A stretch of DNA of 53,151 nt from contig CAKPAZ010000007.1 in assembly GCA_934133195.1 (NCBI GenBank), positions 1-53,151 of the forward strand, written 5' to 3'. The stretch comes from an uncultured Bacilli bacterium (lineage in GTDB: Bacteria > Bacillota_I > Bacilli_A > ML615J-28 > CAG-313). The notes below the pieces were generated by a model. It was not told where the DNA came from and did no database searches. It saw nothing but the letters and a program-made list of their open reading frames with translations. Numbering within the stretch: position 1 is the stretch's first letter; every line of letters starts with the position of its first letter. Position numbers and translations under genes: made by a program. This document shows positions 8,281-17,542 of the stretch, piece by piece.

Positions 8281-8314
8281 AAAAAAACTATTTTTGTAAA
8301 ATCAAAAATAGTTT
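8281..8314 (-). terminator. Terminator of the truB-ribF operon
   Basis: AAACTATTTTTG (8285-8296) pairs with CAAAAATAGTTT (8303-8314) and is followed on the minus strand by a T run. The stem begins within the ribF stop codon. Confidence 0.8.
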
Positions 8315-9246
8315 CATAGATATTTCGATAGTAAATTTATAGTTTTTTCTTTGTCAATATTTATTTGAGATAAGAAACTTTCTTTAGAAGGAAAAATTAT
8401 TTCCCCTCTTAAATAAATCATAAATGAAATTGTAATCTCATTACCATAGAGATTTTCATCAAAGTCCAAGATATTAACCTCAAGAATGGCTTTTTCTTTA
8501 TAATTGAAGGAAGGATTGTTTCCATAGTTAGCGATACCTAGATACTTTTTATCATGGTAGGTAACAATAACGCCATACACCCCAATCTTTAATTCCTCAT
8601 AATTTGCTTTTAAACTAATGTTTGCCGTCGGAAGATTAATGGTCGTACCTACCCCTCTTCCTCTTTCAACTAAACCTTTAACGGTAAAAGGACGACCTAA
8701 GATTTTAGTTACTTCTTCGACATTTCCTTCATGAAGAAGTTTTCTGATTAAGGTTGATCCCATTTTATCATTTTGATATTTGATTTCATTAATAATATGA
8801 ACATTTAAGATTCCATTTGATAATTCTTTAATGTTGTCAGCTTTACCCATTCCTTTAAAGCCAAAGGAAAAGTCAAAACCAACAATTACATCTTTTACAT
8901 TGATGTCTAAAAGGTATCTTCTAACAAAATCCGCCGGAGATGTTTTCATGACATCTTTAGTGAAATGAATGATGATTAAATAATCAAAGTCAAGTTTTTC
9001 AAGGTATTCAGCTTTATCATTAATACTCATAATACAAGCTGGTATGATATTCGGATTAATGACTGTATCAGGATGAGGATCAAAGGTAATTACCGCACTC
9101 TTTAAGTTTTTATCTTTACTTATCCTTAAAGTCTTATTAAGTAAAGCTTGATGAGCAAGATGGAAACCATCAAATTCACCGATTGCGGCCGCGAGACCTT
9201 CATGGTTATTTCTTGTTACATATTCTTCAAATTTTAATAATTCCAT
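8314..9246 (-). CDS. ribF: Bifunctional riboflavin kinase/FAD synthetase
   Basis: Makes FMN from riboflavin and FAD from FMN, 310 residues. The N-terminal nucleotidyltransferase domain has GEFDGFHLAHQAL (an HxxH variant of GxFDGxHxGH) and MGSTLIRKLLHEG, the ISSTxIR-type motif. The C-terminal riboflavin kinase domain starts near residue 185 with VERGRGVGTTINLPTANI. The length is normal. It overlaps truB by 13 bases; truB-ribF is a standard Gram-positive pairing. Confidence 0.95.
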   Translation of the reverse strand: MELLKFEEYVTRNNHEGLAAAIGEFDGFHLAHQALLNKTLRISKDKNLKSAVITFDPHPDTVINPNIIPACIMSINDKAEYLEKLDFDYLIIIHFTKDVMKTSPADFVRRYLLDINVKDVIVGFDFSFGFKGMGKADNIKELSNGILNVHIINEIKYQNDKMGSTLIRKLLHEGNVEEVTKILGRPFTVKGLVERGRGVGTTINLPTANISLKANYEELKIGVYGVIVTYHDKKYLGIANYGNNPSFNYKEKAILEVNILDFDENLYGNEITISFMIYLRGEIIFPSKESFLSQINIDKEKTINLLSKYL

Positions 9247-10121
9247 ATTCTACCTGCCACATAACCATTAATTTCTTTATCTAATTGATAAATTCCAATT
9301 AACTTATCTTCATGCTTAATTACAATCAAAGATGGAGTTTCTTTTAAGATTTCTTTTACCACTCTTGGAGAAATCTTCATGCCGTTTTTGGCTTTTTGGT
9401 AACATTCATCATTATCAATAATCTTATAATCACTTAAAGCATCAAGCATACTAATAATTTGGTAGTTTCCTTCCTCAATCTCAGAAATAGTCGATGATGA
9501 GGAAATACTGAATACCCCATTTCTAGTTCTTTCAAGGGCACTCATTAGAGCAGGAACTCCTAGTTTTTGACCAAAGTCATAAACTAAACTTCTAATGTAA
9601 GTTCCTTTTGAAACAACAACCTTAAAAGAAAATTTAATAGTATCATCTTCTTCAATTAAAGAAGAGATTCTTTTGATATCAAGAATTTCAATTGTTCTTT
9701 TCGGAATTTCAACTTCCCTTTTGTTTCTTGCGTATTCATAAAGCTTTTTACCATTAACTTTAATCGCCGAATAAATCGGAGGAGTTTGTTCACTTACCCC
9801 CAAAATTGATTCAAGTGTCTTATCAATAATTTCCTCGGTAATATTCGTAGGTTTTGCTCTTTTAGTGATAACTCCAAGACTATCAAAGGTGTCACTTTCA
9901 AGGCCAAGCGTTGCTTCTACTACATACTCCTTAGTGACATTTTCTAAGTAAGGTACAAGCTTAGTTGCACCATTAAGGGCTACCACCAACACTCCAGTTG
10001 CCAGTGGATCAAGCGTGCCAAGATGACCTACTTGTTTGGTTTTAAATATACGACGCATCTTATTAACTACATCATGGCTAGTTATCCCAGCTGGTTTATT
10101 TACAACAATTAAGCCATCCAT
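9234..10121 (-). CDS. truB: tRNA pseudouridine-55 synthase
   Basis: Converts U55 of the T-loop of tRNAs to pseudouridine, 295 residues. VGHLGTLDPLATGVL near residue 35 contains the catalytic Asp. YEYAR/KRTIEI and VSKGTYIRSLVYDFGQKLG follow in family order. The N-terminus MDGLIVVNKPAGITSHDVV is canonical. A GGGTGAG ribosome site precedes the ATG. Confidence 0.96.
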   Translation of the reverse strand: MDGLIVVNKPAGITSHDVVNKMRRIFKTKQVGHLGTLDPLATGVLVVALNGATKLVPYLENVTKEYVVEATLGLESDTFDSLGVITKRAKPTNITEEIIDKTLESILGVSEQTPPIYSAIKVNGKKLYEYARNKREVEIPKRTIEILDIKRISSLIEEDDTIKFSFKVVVSKGTYIRSLVYDFGQKLGVPALMSALERTRNGVFSISSSSTISEIEEGNYQIISMLDALSDYKIIDNDECYQKAKNGMKISPRVVKEILKETPSLIVIKHEDKLIGIYQLDKEINGYVAGRIWNY

Positions 10122-10196
10122 CTTGTCTCACCCTTTCTTTAACTTTTATTATTATATACTAAATTTTAATTTTATTCAATTATTATGGTTGATTTA

Positions 10197-11027
10197 TTAC
10201 AAGATTGAGTCATTTGTTGACTTTTTAAATTTAACAAAAACAATAAATATCATAAGAATAAGACTTATTAAAATATTAATCAAATTAGGATTAAAACTAG
10301 GAAGTTCAATTATGATATTAATAATTGTTCCTAAAATCATTCCATTAATAATCGTATTAAATTCATTTGGGTGATTATTTAAAGCTTTTTTGATAATAAA
10401 TGAACCAAAAATTAAACCGATTAAAAAGAAAATACTAAAGATAATCAATGGAATTAATTTCACAATTATTAAAGTATGATTAATAACAAGATCTAAGATT
10501 ATTGTTTTAAATAAATCAAGAAGGGGAAAGTATACTCCAAAGATAACAAGTAATAAGGCCCCACTAATTCCCGGCATAATTAACGCTAATGACGAAACAA
10601 AACCAGATATCATTAACAAAGAATAGTTTAAATTATTTACTTGTGAGCCTGAATCTACCAAGTATTTGGGTAGAGTTGATAAAATAACAAACAACAAACC
10701 TAAAACAAACCAAAAAGCTTTAAACTTTGGTTTTACATCAGAAATTTTTAAAGGATAACATCTAATAACAAAACCTAAAAATATAAGATTAGAAAGAAAG
10801 GGGTTTAACCCATAAAGTTTACTTAAACCAATTGCACCAATAACGACCCCTAAAAGAATTCCTAAATAAAATATAAAGTTTTGTTTCCATTTCTTTATCT
10901 TTAATAAATCTAAAATACTTCCTAATAATTCATCATAAATCCCTAACATTAAAGCTACTGTTGCTGAACAAAGACCAGGAATTACATTACTTATCCCAAT
11001 AATTATCCCTTTTACAAATTTTTTCAT
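10197..11027 (-). CDS. DUF368 membrane protein (PopT-type undecaprenyl-phosphate transporter)
   Basis: A 276-residue polytopic protein with roughly eight hydrophobic helices. DUF368 proteins (PopT) have been shown in other bacteria to recycle undecaprenyl phosphate across the membrane for wall synthesis. The N-terminal KGIIIGISNVIPGLCSATVA and the internally related GFVSSLALIMPGISGALLLV carry the paired NxxPGxxxxT and MPGISGAL motifs typical of the family. The frame opens at GTG 11036, but ATG 11025-11027 sits better behind AGGAAAG. It is divergent from the aromatic operon. Confidence 0.85.
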   Translation of the reverse strand: MKKFVKGIIIGISNVIPGLCSATVALMLGIYDELLGSILDLLKIKKWKQNFIFYLGILLGVVIGAIGLSKLYGLNPFLSNLIFLGFVIRCYPLKISDVKPKFKAFWFVLGLLFVILSTLPKYLVDSGSQVNNLNYSLLMISGFVSSLALIMPGISGALLLVIFGVYFPLLDLFKTIILDLVINHTLIIVKLIPLIIFSIFFLIGLIFGSFIIKKALNNHPNEFNTIINGMILGTIINIIIELPSFNPNLINILISLILMIFIVFVKFKKSTNDSIL

Positions 11028-11057
11028 TTTTTTCACTTTCCTTTTTTTATCCTTTGT

Positions 11058-11104
11058 AGTATAATATAATATATTATTATGAAATTATGACTAATTTAAG
11101 GGTG
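11058..11104. promoter_or_regulatory. Divergent promoter region between the DUF368 gene and the aro operon
   Basis: Two overlapping TATAAT hexamers on the plus strand (11060-11065, 11065-11070) can serve aroA, and minus-strand TATACT/TATTAT-like boxes can serve the DUF368 gene. No good -35 is visible for either. The aroA ribosome site AAGGGTG follows at 11098-11104. No terminator-antiterminator leader for aromatic control is seen. Confidence 0.4.
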
Positions 11105-11109
11105 AAAAA

Positions 11110-12363
11110 ATGAAAATTAAATTATATCCAAGTTATGTACAAGGACAAGTCGAATTAATTGGTTCAAAAAGCTATGAACATCGTGCATTAATCGTGTCTG
11201 CGTTTCTAAACAAAAAAACAACAATCTATAATTTTGATCTAAATGATGACATCAAAGAAACCATGAATGTTTTATCAATCCTTGGAACTAATTTTCATTA
11301 TAATTATACTGATAAAATAATGGAAGTTTTCCCTCGCCCTTTATTAAAACGTCTAAATCAAAGTTTTGAAATAAATGAATCAGGTACCACTCTTAGGATG
11401 CTTGTACCTCTTCTTTGTTATTTCTATAACCAAGTAACAATTAAAACAAGTAATCGTCTTCTTACAAGAATTAAAAATACGGAAGATCCTAATTTTTTAT
11501 ATTCTTATGAAGAAAATAAAATAACCATTACCAAAAACTTTAATAATATTGTACAATTAAGTGATGACTTAACAACCCAATATATTAGTGGTTTTATTAT
11601 GTTACAAGCCTTAACCTCTAGGGTTAAAGTTATAATTAAAACAAATGAATTAAATAATTATAATTTAATGACCATTGATACTTTAAATAAATATGGATTT
11701 AATTTAAATTGTATTTCAAAAGAAAACCATCTAGAAATTATATCTTGTAAAACTTATAACTTTAATTATAATTTTTATATTGAAAAAGACCTTTCTCTAA
11801 TGGGAAACTTCTTATGTATGGGGGTTTTAAATGGAGATTTAACAATCAATAATGTTAATTTAAACTCTCTTCAAGGAGATATTCATTTAATCGATATTTT
11901 AAAACAAATGCATGGAAATATCACTACTGGTAATGATTGTATTAGCGTATCAACATCTTCTTTAGTAAACAAAGCAATCGATGTTACTAATATCATTGAC
12001 GTTGCTCCTCTTATTATGGGGATTGCGGCTGTATCTAAAGATGATTGTATTATTACTGGTTTTAGTAAGCTATATAATAAGGAAGTAGATAGATTAAACG
12101 AAACCATCCAAATCTTAAGTGAACTTGGAGGAAACATCACTAAAATAGATGATAAAGTTATCGTTAAAGGAATTCCTAATTTGGATAATCCTTCAACCAT
12201 TAACCTTCCTAAAGATCATCGTTTGATTATGATGGTAATAAGTCTTTCTTCTAAATTTACAAGACCACTAATAATTGATAATGTGGAATCATTAAACAAG
12301 TCATGCCCTGACTTTTTACAAATGATTTCCAACATTGGTCTAAAATATGAGGTGATTAAATGA
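11110..12363 (+). CDS. aroA: 3-phosphoshikimate 1-carboxyvinyltransferase (EPSP synthase)
   Basis: Joins phosphoenolpyruvate to shikimate 3-phosphate, step six of the shikimate pathway; 417 residues. GSKSYEHRALIVSAFL near residue 18 is the substrate-binding SKSxxxRAL motif, and ESGTTLRMLVPLLC near residue 92 matches NAGTxxR. The C-terminal KDHRLIMMVISL matches DHRxAM. It is the first gene of the + strand aromatic operon and overlaps aroB by four bases (ATGA). Confidence 0.93.
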   Translation: MKIKLYPSYVQGQVELIGSKSYEHRALIVSAFLNKKTTIYNFDLNDDIKETMNVLSILGTNFHYNYTDKIMEVFPRPLLKRLNQSFEINESGTTLRMLVPLLCYFYNQVTIKTSNRLLTRIKNTEDPNFLYSYEENKITITKNFNNIVQLSDDLTTQYISGFIMLQALTSRVKVIIKTNELNNYNLMTIDTLNKYGFNLNCISKENHLEIISCKTYNFNYNFYIEKDLSLMGNFLCMGVLNGDLTINNVNLNSLQGDIHLIDILKQMHGNITTGNDCISVSTSSLVNKAIDVTNIIDVAPLIMGIAAVSKDDCIITGFSKLYNKEVDRLNETIQILSELGGNITKIDDKVIVKGIPNLDNPSTINLPKDHRLIMMVISLSSKFTRPLIIDNVESLNKSCPDFLQMISNIGLKYEVIK

Positions 12364-13382
12364 TTATTAACTTTAAGACACATACAATATCCCCATGTAT
12401 TAGAACGGGATCTAACTATATCGATAATAATTGGGAAATCTTAGATGACAGTCTTCGTTATTTCGTAATAACTGATGATGTCGTTGATGGATTATATCAA
12501 GATTTGATTGATACAATCCCTAACCTTATCGGTAAGTATGTTATTTCCCATGGGGAAGCCTCAAAATCAATGGAAAATTATCTTCAAATTATTGAAAGAT
12601 TAAATGAGGTATCATTTCATAAAAATGATTGTCTTATTGCTATCGGTGGTGGTGTCGTAACAGACCTATCGGGAATGATTGCGGGGACATACCTTAGGGG
12701 TGTGGCTTACATCAGTATTCCTACAACTTTAACCGGAATGGTTGATGCCAGTCTTGGTGGTAAATGCGGAGTAAACTTTAAACATTTAAAAAATCAAATT
12801 GGAATGTTTTATCATCCATCAGAGATTTTTATTGATACAATGTTTTTAAAGACCAACTCTTTAAAGGAATACCAAAATGGATTTTCCGAAATTATCAAGA
12901 TTAGTATCACTTCTTCTTCCCTTTTATTTGATGTTTTATCACATCATCATCTATCTTACTATATAAATAATGACGAGATTATCTATCTAATTGATGAAGC
13001 AATAAAACTAAAAATAACTTATGTGGAACTTGATGAATTTGATGAGACAATTCGTCATACTTTAAATTTTGGCCATACCATTGGTCATATCATTGAGTCA
13101 AACTCTAATTTTACGATTTCACACGGACACGCCGTTGCTCTTGGGATGGTCGCAGAAAACAATAATCATGAACTAGATCAAACAATTATTTCAGTTTTAA
13201 AGAACTATCAACTATTAGATAGTCCTATCCCTCATCTAGATTATGTTAAATTACTTAATTCAGATAAAAAAGCCACTAAGAGTACTATTACAATGTTAGA
13301 TATAATAGAAATTGGTAAAAGCAAACTTAAAACTTATCGAAAGGAGGAGCTAACAAATGAACAATTTTGGAAAGAATATTAG
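12360..13382 (+). CDS. aroB: 3-dehydroquinate synthase
   Basis: NAD-dependent cyclisation of DAHP to 3-dehydroquinate, 340 residues. AIGGGVVTDLSGMIAGTYLR near residue 100 is the nucleotide-binding core, and SIPTTLTGMVDASLGGKCG follows. Zn ligands are visible as E in GFSEIIK, H in NFGHTIGH and H in HGHAVALGM. The length is slightly short but complete. It overlaps aroA by 4 and aroC by 26 bases. Confidence 0.95.
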   Translation: MIINFKTHTISPCIRTGSNYIDNNWEILDDSLRYFVITDDVVDGLYQDLIDTIPNLIGKYVISHGEASKSMENYLQIIERLNEVSFHKNDCLIAIGGGVVTDLSGMIAGTYLRGVAYISIPTTLTGMVDASLGGKCGVNFKHLKNQIGMFYHPSEIFIDTMFLKTNSLKEYQNGFSEIIKISITSSSLLFDVLSHHHLSYYINNDEIIYLIDEAIKLKITYVELDEFDETIRHTLNFGHTIGHIIESNSNFTISHGHAVALGMVAENNNHELDQTIISVLKNYQLLDSPIPHLDYVKLLNSDKKATKSTITMLDIIEIGKSKLKTYRKEELTNEQFWKEY

Positions 13383-14433
13383 AATATCCATTTTTGGTGA
13401 ATCTCATGGTAGCGTTATAGGTCTTACAATTGATGGACTTCCTCCTAAACTTTCTTTAGATGAGAATGACATTAAAAAAGCTTTAAGCAATCGTCAAGGT
13501 GCTCCTTCTATTTCAACTCCAAGAGTTGAACAAAATAACTATCAAATTATCAGTGGTTACTTTAATAACCAAACTACCGGAGCTCCCCTTACAGTTATTA
13601 TTCCTAATACTAATGTTGATGACTCCGCCTATACAGAAGGAATCATTCGACCAAGTCATGCGGACTACCCATACTATGTCAAATTCGATGGGGCTGCCGA
13701 TTATCGAGGTGGTGGAACTTCAAGTGGTCGTCTAACAGCGGTTTTAGTAATCCTAGGTTCAATTTGTAAAAGCCTTTTAAAAGAACAAAAGATTACCGTT
13801 CTTTCTCGTATTAAAGGCATTAAAGATGTAGTTGATAAGACTACTCCTAAAGATATTACGGAAGAATCATTATTAAAACTTAAAAGTACTGATTTTCCGG
13901 TGCTTGATGAAAGAGCAAAAAAAGCAATGCTTGATACCATCAAAAAAGCTAGAAGTAACAATGAAACCTTAGGGGGAATGGTTGAAACCTACATTTTGAA
14001 TCTTCCACCAGCTCTTGGTGAACCTTTCTTTGATAGTTTTGAAAGCATTCTTTCACATTTGCTATTTTCAATTCCGGGTGTTAAAGGAATATTATTTGGT
14101 GATGGTCTTGATCTTGCTATTAAGCCTGGTTCAAAAATGATTGATGAGATGGCCTATGTTAATGGTAAAGTAACATTTGATTCCAATCATCAAGGAGGAA
14201 TTAATGGAGGCATAACTAACGGTAATATCGTTAATTTTACCACAATTCTTCGTGCCCCTGCAAGTTTTTCCAAACCGGTTAATTCCATTGATGTGAAGAA
14301 ACAAGAAAACATCTCCCTTACAACCCTAGGACGCCATGATGTAACCTTTGTTCATCGTGCTCTTCATGTTATCAATGCTCTTACATACTATGCAATTTTA
14401 GAAATGGTGATGGAAAATGAAAAGTATCGATAA
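13357..14433 (+). CDS. aroC: Chorismate synthase
   Basis: FMN-dependent conversion of EPSP to chorismate, the last common step; 358 residues. Signatures are IFGESHGSVIGLTIDGLPP at the start, RPSHADYPYYVKF near residue 95, YRGGGTSSGRLTA, and a C-terminal GRHDVTFVHRALHVI. AAGGAGGAG precedes the ATG although the start lies inside aroB. FMN reduction must come from another protein, as usual. Confidence 0.96.
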   Translation: MNNFGKNIRISIFGESHGSVIGLTIDGLPPKLSLDENDIKKALSNRQGAPSISTPRVEQNNYQIISGYFNNQTTGAPLTVIIPNTNVDDSAYTEGIIRPSHADYPYYVKFDGAADYRGGGTSSGRLTAVLVILGSICKSLLKEQKITVLSRIKGIKDVVDKTTPKDITEESLLKLKSTDFPVLDERAKKAMLDTIKKARSNNETLGGMVETYILNLPPALGEPFFDSFESILSHLLFSIPGVKGILFGDGLDLAIKPGSKMIDEMAYVNGKVTFDSNHQGGINGGITNGNIVNFTTILRAPASFSKPVNSIDVKKQENISLTTLGRHDVTFVHRALHVINALTYYAILEMVMENEKYR

Positions 14434-15913
14434 TCTTAGAAATGAACTAGATGTCCTTGATGAAGAAATCATGAAGTTACTAGAAACAAGATTTGAAATA
14501 TCCAAAGAGATTGGTAATCTTAAAGCCAAAACTAATACCACTAATCTTTCAAATAGAGACCGTGAGCTAGAAATCTTAACAAAATGTAATCCTTATATAA
14601 ATAAGGAAAGCATTGAAAAGGTTTATGAAGAAATATTTAAACTAAGTAAAGACTTACAAATGAAATATTTCTTAGTTGGAAAAAGACTTGATTATAGTCT
14701 ATCTAAAGAAATTCACCAAATGTTTGGAAATCTTAACTATCAACTTTTTTCTACTTCTTCTTTTGAGGAAGTCCTAAAAAAAGATTTTCTAGGTATTAAC
14801 ATTACAAATCCCTATAAAGAGATAGCCTATAAATCTTGTGATGTAGTTGATGAAGTATCTAAAAAAATTGGTATTGTTAATACCATTATTAAAAAAGATC
14901 ATTTGCTATATGGTTTTAACACCGATTATCAAGGATTTAAGAGTTTACTTGAACATTACAACATTGATATAAAAGGACAAAGAATCGCGATAATTGGGGG
15001 AGGTAATACCTCTAAGACAATTAACTTAGTACTTACTGATATGATGGCTACTAACATAATGCATTTTGTAAGACATCCACGTTTATCGAGTGAACTTCCA
15101 CTAAATAATATCACAAACTATGACTTTGATATTTTAATAAACGCAACTAGTTATAATGTTTATCCTAATCTTGAAGTCTCACCACTTGTTAATACCAAAA
15201 TGATTAAATCTCTTCATACAATCATTGATGTTAACTATAATCCTGAGCGTTCCATTCTTTCCTTATATAATAAGGACATAAAATACTATGATGGCCTTTG
15301 GATGTTAATCGTTCAAGCAAAAGTTAGTGAAGAATTATTTAAGTCATATCATGGACTTAAGAATCATGTAGAAACAAGTGTTAGCGATATTTATGAAGTT
15401 TTAAAACAAAAAACTAGAAACATTGTTTTAATTGGCATGCCATATAGTGGTAAAACAACTGTAGGTAAAATGATTTCTGAAAAACTAGGTTATGAATTTT
15501 TTGATACAGATTTAATCTTAGAAGATATGGGACTAGGGTTTTCTGACCTTTTAAAACGTGGTTTAAGCGAAAAAGATTTTAGATCTTTTGAATCTTCCTT
15601 AATTAAAAAACTTTCTACCTTAAATCATGTTGTGATTGCGACAGGAGGAGGAGCGGTATTAGATAAAAATAATCTTCTTCTTTTAGCTCAAAATGGTTTA
15701 ATCGTTCATTTAGATACACCACTTGATACTTTAATAAGTCGTATCGATAATACCAGACCACTTACTTCAAATAGAGATGATTTAATTAAAAAATATCAAG
15801 AAAGAATTAATCTCTATAATCTTTATAGTGATTTAACTATTACAACTAATAACATTGATGAAATAATCAAAATAATAAAGGACAAACTTAAATATGAAAA
15901 TTTTAATAATTAA
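14417..15913 (+). CDS. Three-domain fusion: chorismate mutase, shikimate dehydrogenase, shikimate kinase
   Basis: A 498-residue fusion of three aromatic enzymes. Residues 1-82 are an AroQ-type chorismate mutase (LRNELDVLDEEIMKLLETRF, then RDRELEIL). Residues about 83-330 are a shikimate dehydrogenase: SLSKEIH binds substrate, Lys in NITNPYKE and Asp in NTDYQGF are catalytic, GGGNTSKTI binds NADP, INATS and WMLIVQAK follow. Residues about 333-498 are a shikimate kinase with Walker A GMPYSGKTT, FFDTD, FRSFES, ATGGGAV and NTRPL. All three look intact, though the dehydrogenase has Tyr for Gly in NTDG and Asn for Gly after INATS. It overlaps aroC by 17 and aroQ by 20 bases. I know this order only as separate genes or two-domain fusions. 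Confidence 0.9.
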   Translation: MKSIDNLRNELDVLDEEIMKLLETRFEISKEIGNLKAKTNTTNLSNRDRELEILTKCNPYINKESIEKVYEEIFKLSKDLQMKYFLVGKRLDYSLSKEIHQMFGNLNYQLFSTSSFEEVLKKDFLGINITNPYKEIAYKSCDVVDEVSKKIGIVNTIIKKDHLLYGFNTDYQGFKSLLEHYNIDIKGQRIAIIGGGNTSKTINLVLTDMMATNIMHFVRHPRLSSELPLNNITNYDFDILINATSYNVYPNLEVSPLVNTKMIKSLHTIIDVNYNPERSILSLYNKDIKYYDGLWMLIVQAKVSEELFKSYHGLKNHVETSVSDIYEVLKQKTRNIVLIGMPYSGKTTVGKMISEKLGYEFFDTDLILEDMGLGFSDLLKRGLSEKDFRSFESSLIKKLSTLNHVVIATGGGAVLDKNNLLLLAQNGLIVHLDTPLDTLISRIDNTRPLTSNRDDLIKKYQERINLYNLYSDLTITTNNIDEIIKIIKDKLKYENFNN

Positions 15914-16337
15914 TGGTCCCAATCTTAATTTTTTAGGAATTAGAGAGCCAAGTGTTTACGGAAGTAAAACCTATGATGATTTAACTAATTTCTTAAATCA
16001 AGAAGGATCAAAACGAAATCTTAATTTAGATATTAGACAAACTAATCATGAGGGATTAATCATTGATTATATCCAAGAAGCTTACTTTAACAAGTATGAT
16101 GGTATCATCATTAATCCCGGTGGTTACACTCATTATTCAGTAGCAATTCGTGATGCAATCTCCAGTGTAATGATTCCAACGATTGAAGTTCACCTATCTA
16201 ATATCTTAGAACGTGAAGATTTTAGAAAAATATCTTTAATTAAAGATGTTTGTGTTAAATCAATCTATGGTAAAGGCTTTGATGGATATCTTGAGGCCTT
16301 AGAATACTTTTATAAAAAGGAGAATCGACATGAGTAA
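15894..16337 (+). CDS. aroQ: Type II 3-dehydroquinate dehydratase
   Basis: Dehydrates 3-dehydroquinate to 3-dehydroshikimate; 147 residues, typical for the dodecameric type II enzyme. NGPNLNFLGIREPSVYG contains the catalytic Arg and Tyr, INPGGYTHYSVAIRDA the catalytic His, and VHLSNILERE the substrate loop. It fills step three, which completes the pathway in this operon. It overlaps the next gene by eight bases. Confidence 0.95.
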   Translation: MKILIINGPNLNFLGIREPSVYGSKTYDDLTNFLNQEGSKRNLNLDIRQTNHEGLIIDYIQEAYFNKYDGIIINPGGYTHYSVAIRDAISSVMIPTIEVHLSNILEREDFRKISLIKDVCVKSIYGKGFDGYLEALEYFYKKENRHE

Positions 16338-17118
16338 TCATCCACTAGTAGATAGTTATTCTTATCCTACTTTAGAAAAATTAGGACTAAAGAATAACGA
16401 AAAGCTCATCATTATGGGACCATGTGCTGTTGAATCAATGGAACAACTAGATTCAATTGCAAAATTCTTAAGTGAAAATGGCATAAAATTCTTTAGAGCT
16501 GGGGCTTTTAAACCTCGTACTTCCGTTTATGACTTTCAAGGTCTAGGAATTAAAGGCCTAACTATGCTACAAGAAATTAAGAAAAAATATGGTTTAAAGA
16601 TTGTAACAGAAATTACTTCAACTGAATATTTACATGAAATGCTTGAAGTAGCAGATATCATCCAAGTTGGTGCTAGAAATATGCAAAACTTTGAACTTCT
16701 AAAAAAGCTAGGTTCCATTTCTAAACCTATTCTTTTAAAAAGAGGATTTGGAAATACTTTAGAAGAATTCTTGTGTGCAGCTGAATATATCTTAAAAAGT
16801 GGTAATCAAAACTTAATTCTTTGTGAAAGAGGAGTTAGAACATTTGACCCCGCAACAAGAAATATTCTTGACCTTGGAGCTGTTGCGATCATTAAAGCCC
16901 ACTACCAAATTCCTATTATTACCGACCCATCTCATGCGATGGGACATAGTGAACTTATTCTTCCCTTAAGTCTTGCTTCATTTAGTGTTCAAGCTGATGG
17001 AATAATCGTTGAAGTTCATAATGATCCAAAGGTAGCATTAAGTGATGGTGAACAAGCCTTAACCCTTGAACAAGCCAAAGTCTTAATTGATGAGTTGAAA
17101 AAACATCATTATCTATAA
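16330..17118 (+). CDS. aroF: 3-deoxy-7-phosphoheptulonate (DAHP) synthase, type I beta
   Basis: Condenses phosphoenolpyruvate and erythrose 4-phosphate, the entry step. At 262 residues it is the short barrel form without a regulatory domain. IMGPCAVESMEQL carries the metal Cys, AGAFKPRTSVYDFQGLG binds phosphoenolpyruvate, LLKRGFGNTLEEFL and LCERGVRTF follow, and TDPSHAMGH supplies a metal His. It is last in the operon although it acts first. No feedback domain is attached; the chorismate mutase that often serves as one is fused elsewhere in this operon. Confidence 0.94.
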   Translation: MSNHPLVDSYSYPTLEKLGLKNNEKLIIMGPCAVESMEQLDSIAKFLSENGIKFFRAGAFKPRTSVYDFQGLGIKGLTMLQEIKKKYGLKIVTEITSTEYLHEMLEVADIIQVGARNMQNFELLKKLGSISKPILLKRGFGNTLEEFLCAAEYILKSGNQNLILCERGVRTFDPATRNILDLGAVAIIKAHYQIPIITDPSHAMGHSELILPLSLASFSVQADGIIVEVHNDPKVALSDGEQALTLEQAKVLIDELKKHHYL

Positions 17119-17123
17119 AATAA

Positions 17124-17155
17124 CCCCCTCTTTTACATGAAAAGAGAGGGTTTTT
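17124..17155 (+). terminator. Terminator of the aromatic operon, convergent with the pilus operon
   Basis: An 11-bp stem with one mismatch (17124-17134 with 17140-17150) and loop ACATG is followed by TTTTT. It lies between two convergent operons and may slow both, but the T run favours the plus strand. Confidence 0.85.
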
Positions 17156-17156
17156 A

Positions 17157-17531
17157 TTATGCACTATAATTATAAACAGCCGATTTAGACTCTTGTGTGT
17201 AGGTTAACTTTCCACCTGATAAGGTTAAGGTAGCACCAGTAGGAAGGCCATTTGGTACAAGTGATTTGTAAGCTTCCGTTACATCAACATTAGTTAATTC
17301 CATATTTTTAAAGCTCTTTAATTCTTTACTTTTGAAGGTTTCGCCTTCAACAAATGCCACTTCAAAGGTTTTAACAATTTCATTTAATTGTTGATTAACC
17401 AATGCTTGTTTACTCTTATCAATATACTTTGAATAATTTGTGACAAGAAGTGTTCCCATAATCCCCATAATCGCAACTACCACTAGTAATTCTACTAAGG
17501 TAAATCCATGTTCTTTCTTTTGTTTTTTCAT
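17157..17531 (-). CDS. Major pilin-like protein (ComGC/type IV pilin)
   Basis: A 124-residue prepilin. After a short basic leader (MKKQKKEHG) comes FTLVELLVVVAIMGIMGTLL, the type III signal with Gly before the cleavage site, Phe at +1 and Glu at +5. The hydrophobic helix runs into a small soluble domain ending TYTQESKSAVYNYSA. No Cys pair is present. It resembles ComGC, the major pseudopilin for DNA uptake. It is the last gene of the operon, eleven bases after the ATPase. No prepilin peptidase is in the window. Confidence 0.85.
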   Translation of the reverse strand: MKKQKKEHGFTLVELLVVVAIMGIMGTLLVTNYSKYIDKSKQALVNQQLNEIVKTFEVAFVEGETFKSKELKSFKNMELTNVDVTEAYKSLVPNGLPTGATLTLSGGKLTYTQESKSAVYNYSA

Positions 17532-17542
17532 TTTTTATCCCC

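Noticed and set aside
13701..13961. Open frame antisense to aroC
   Set aside because: No domain or ribosome site, and aroC is intact on the other strand.
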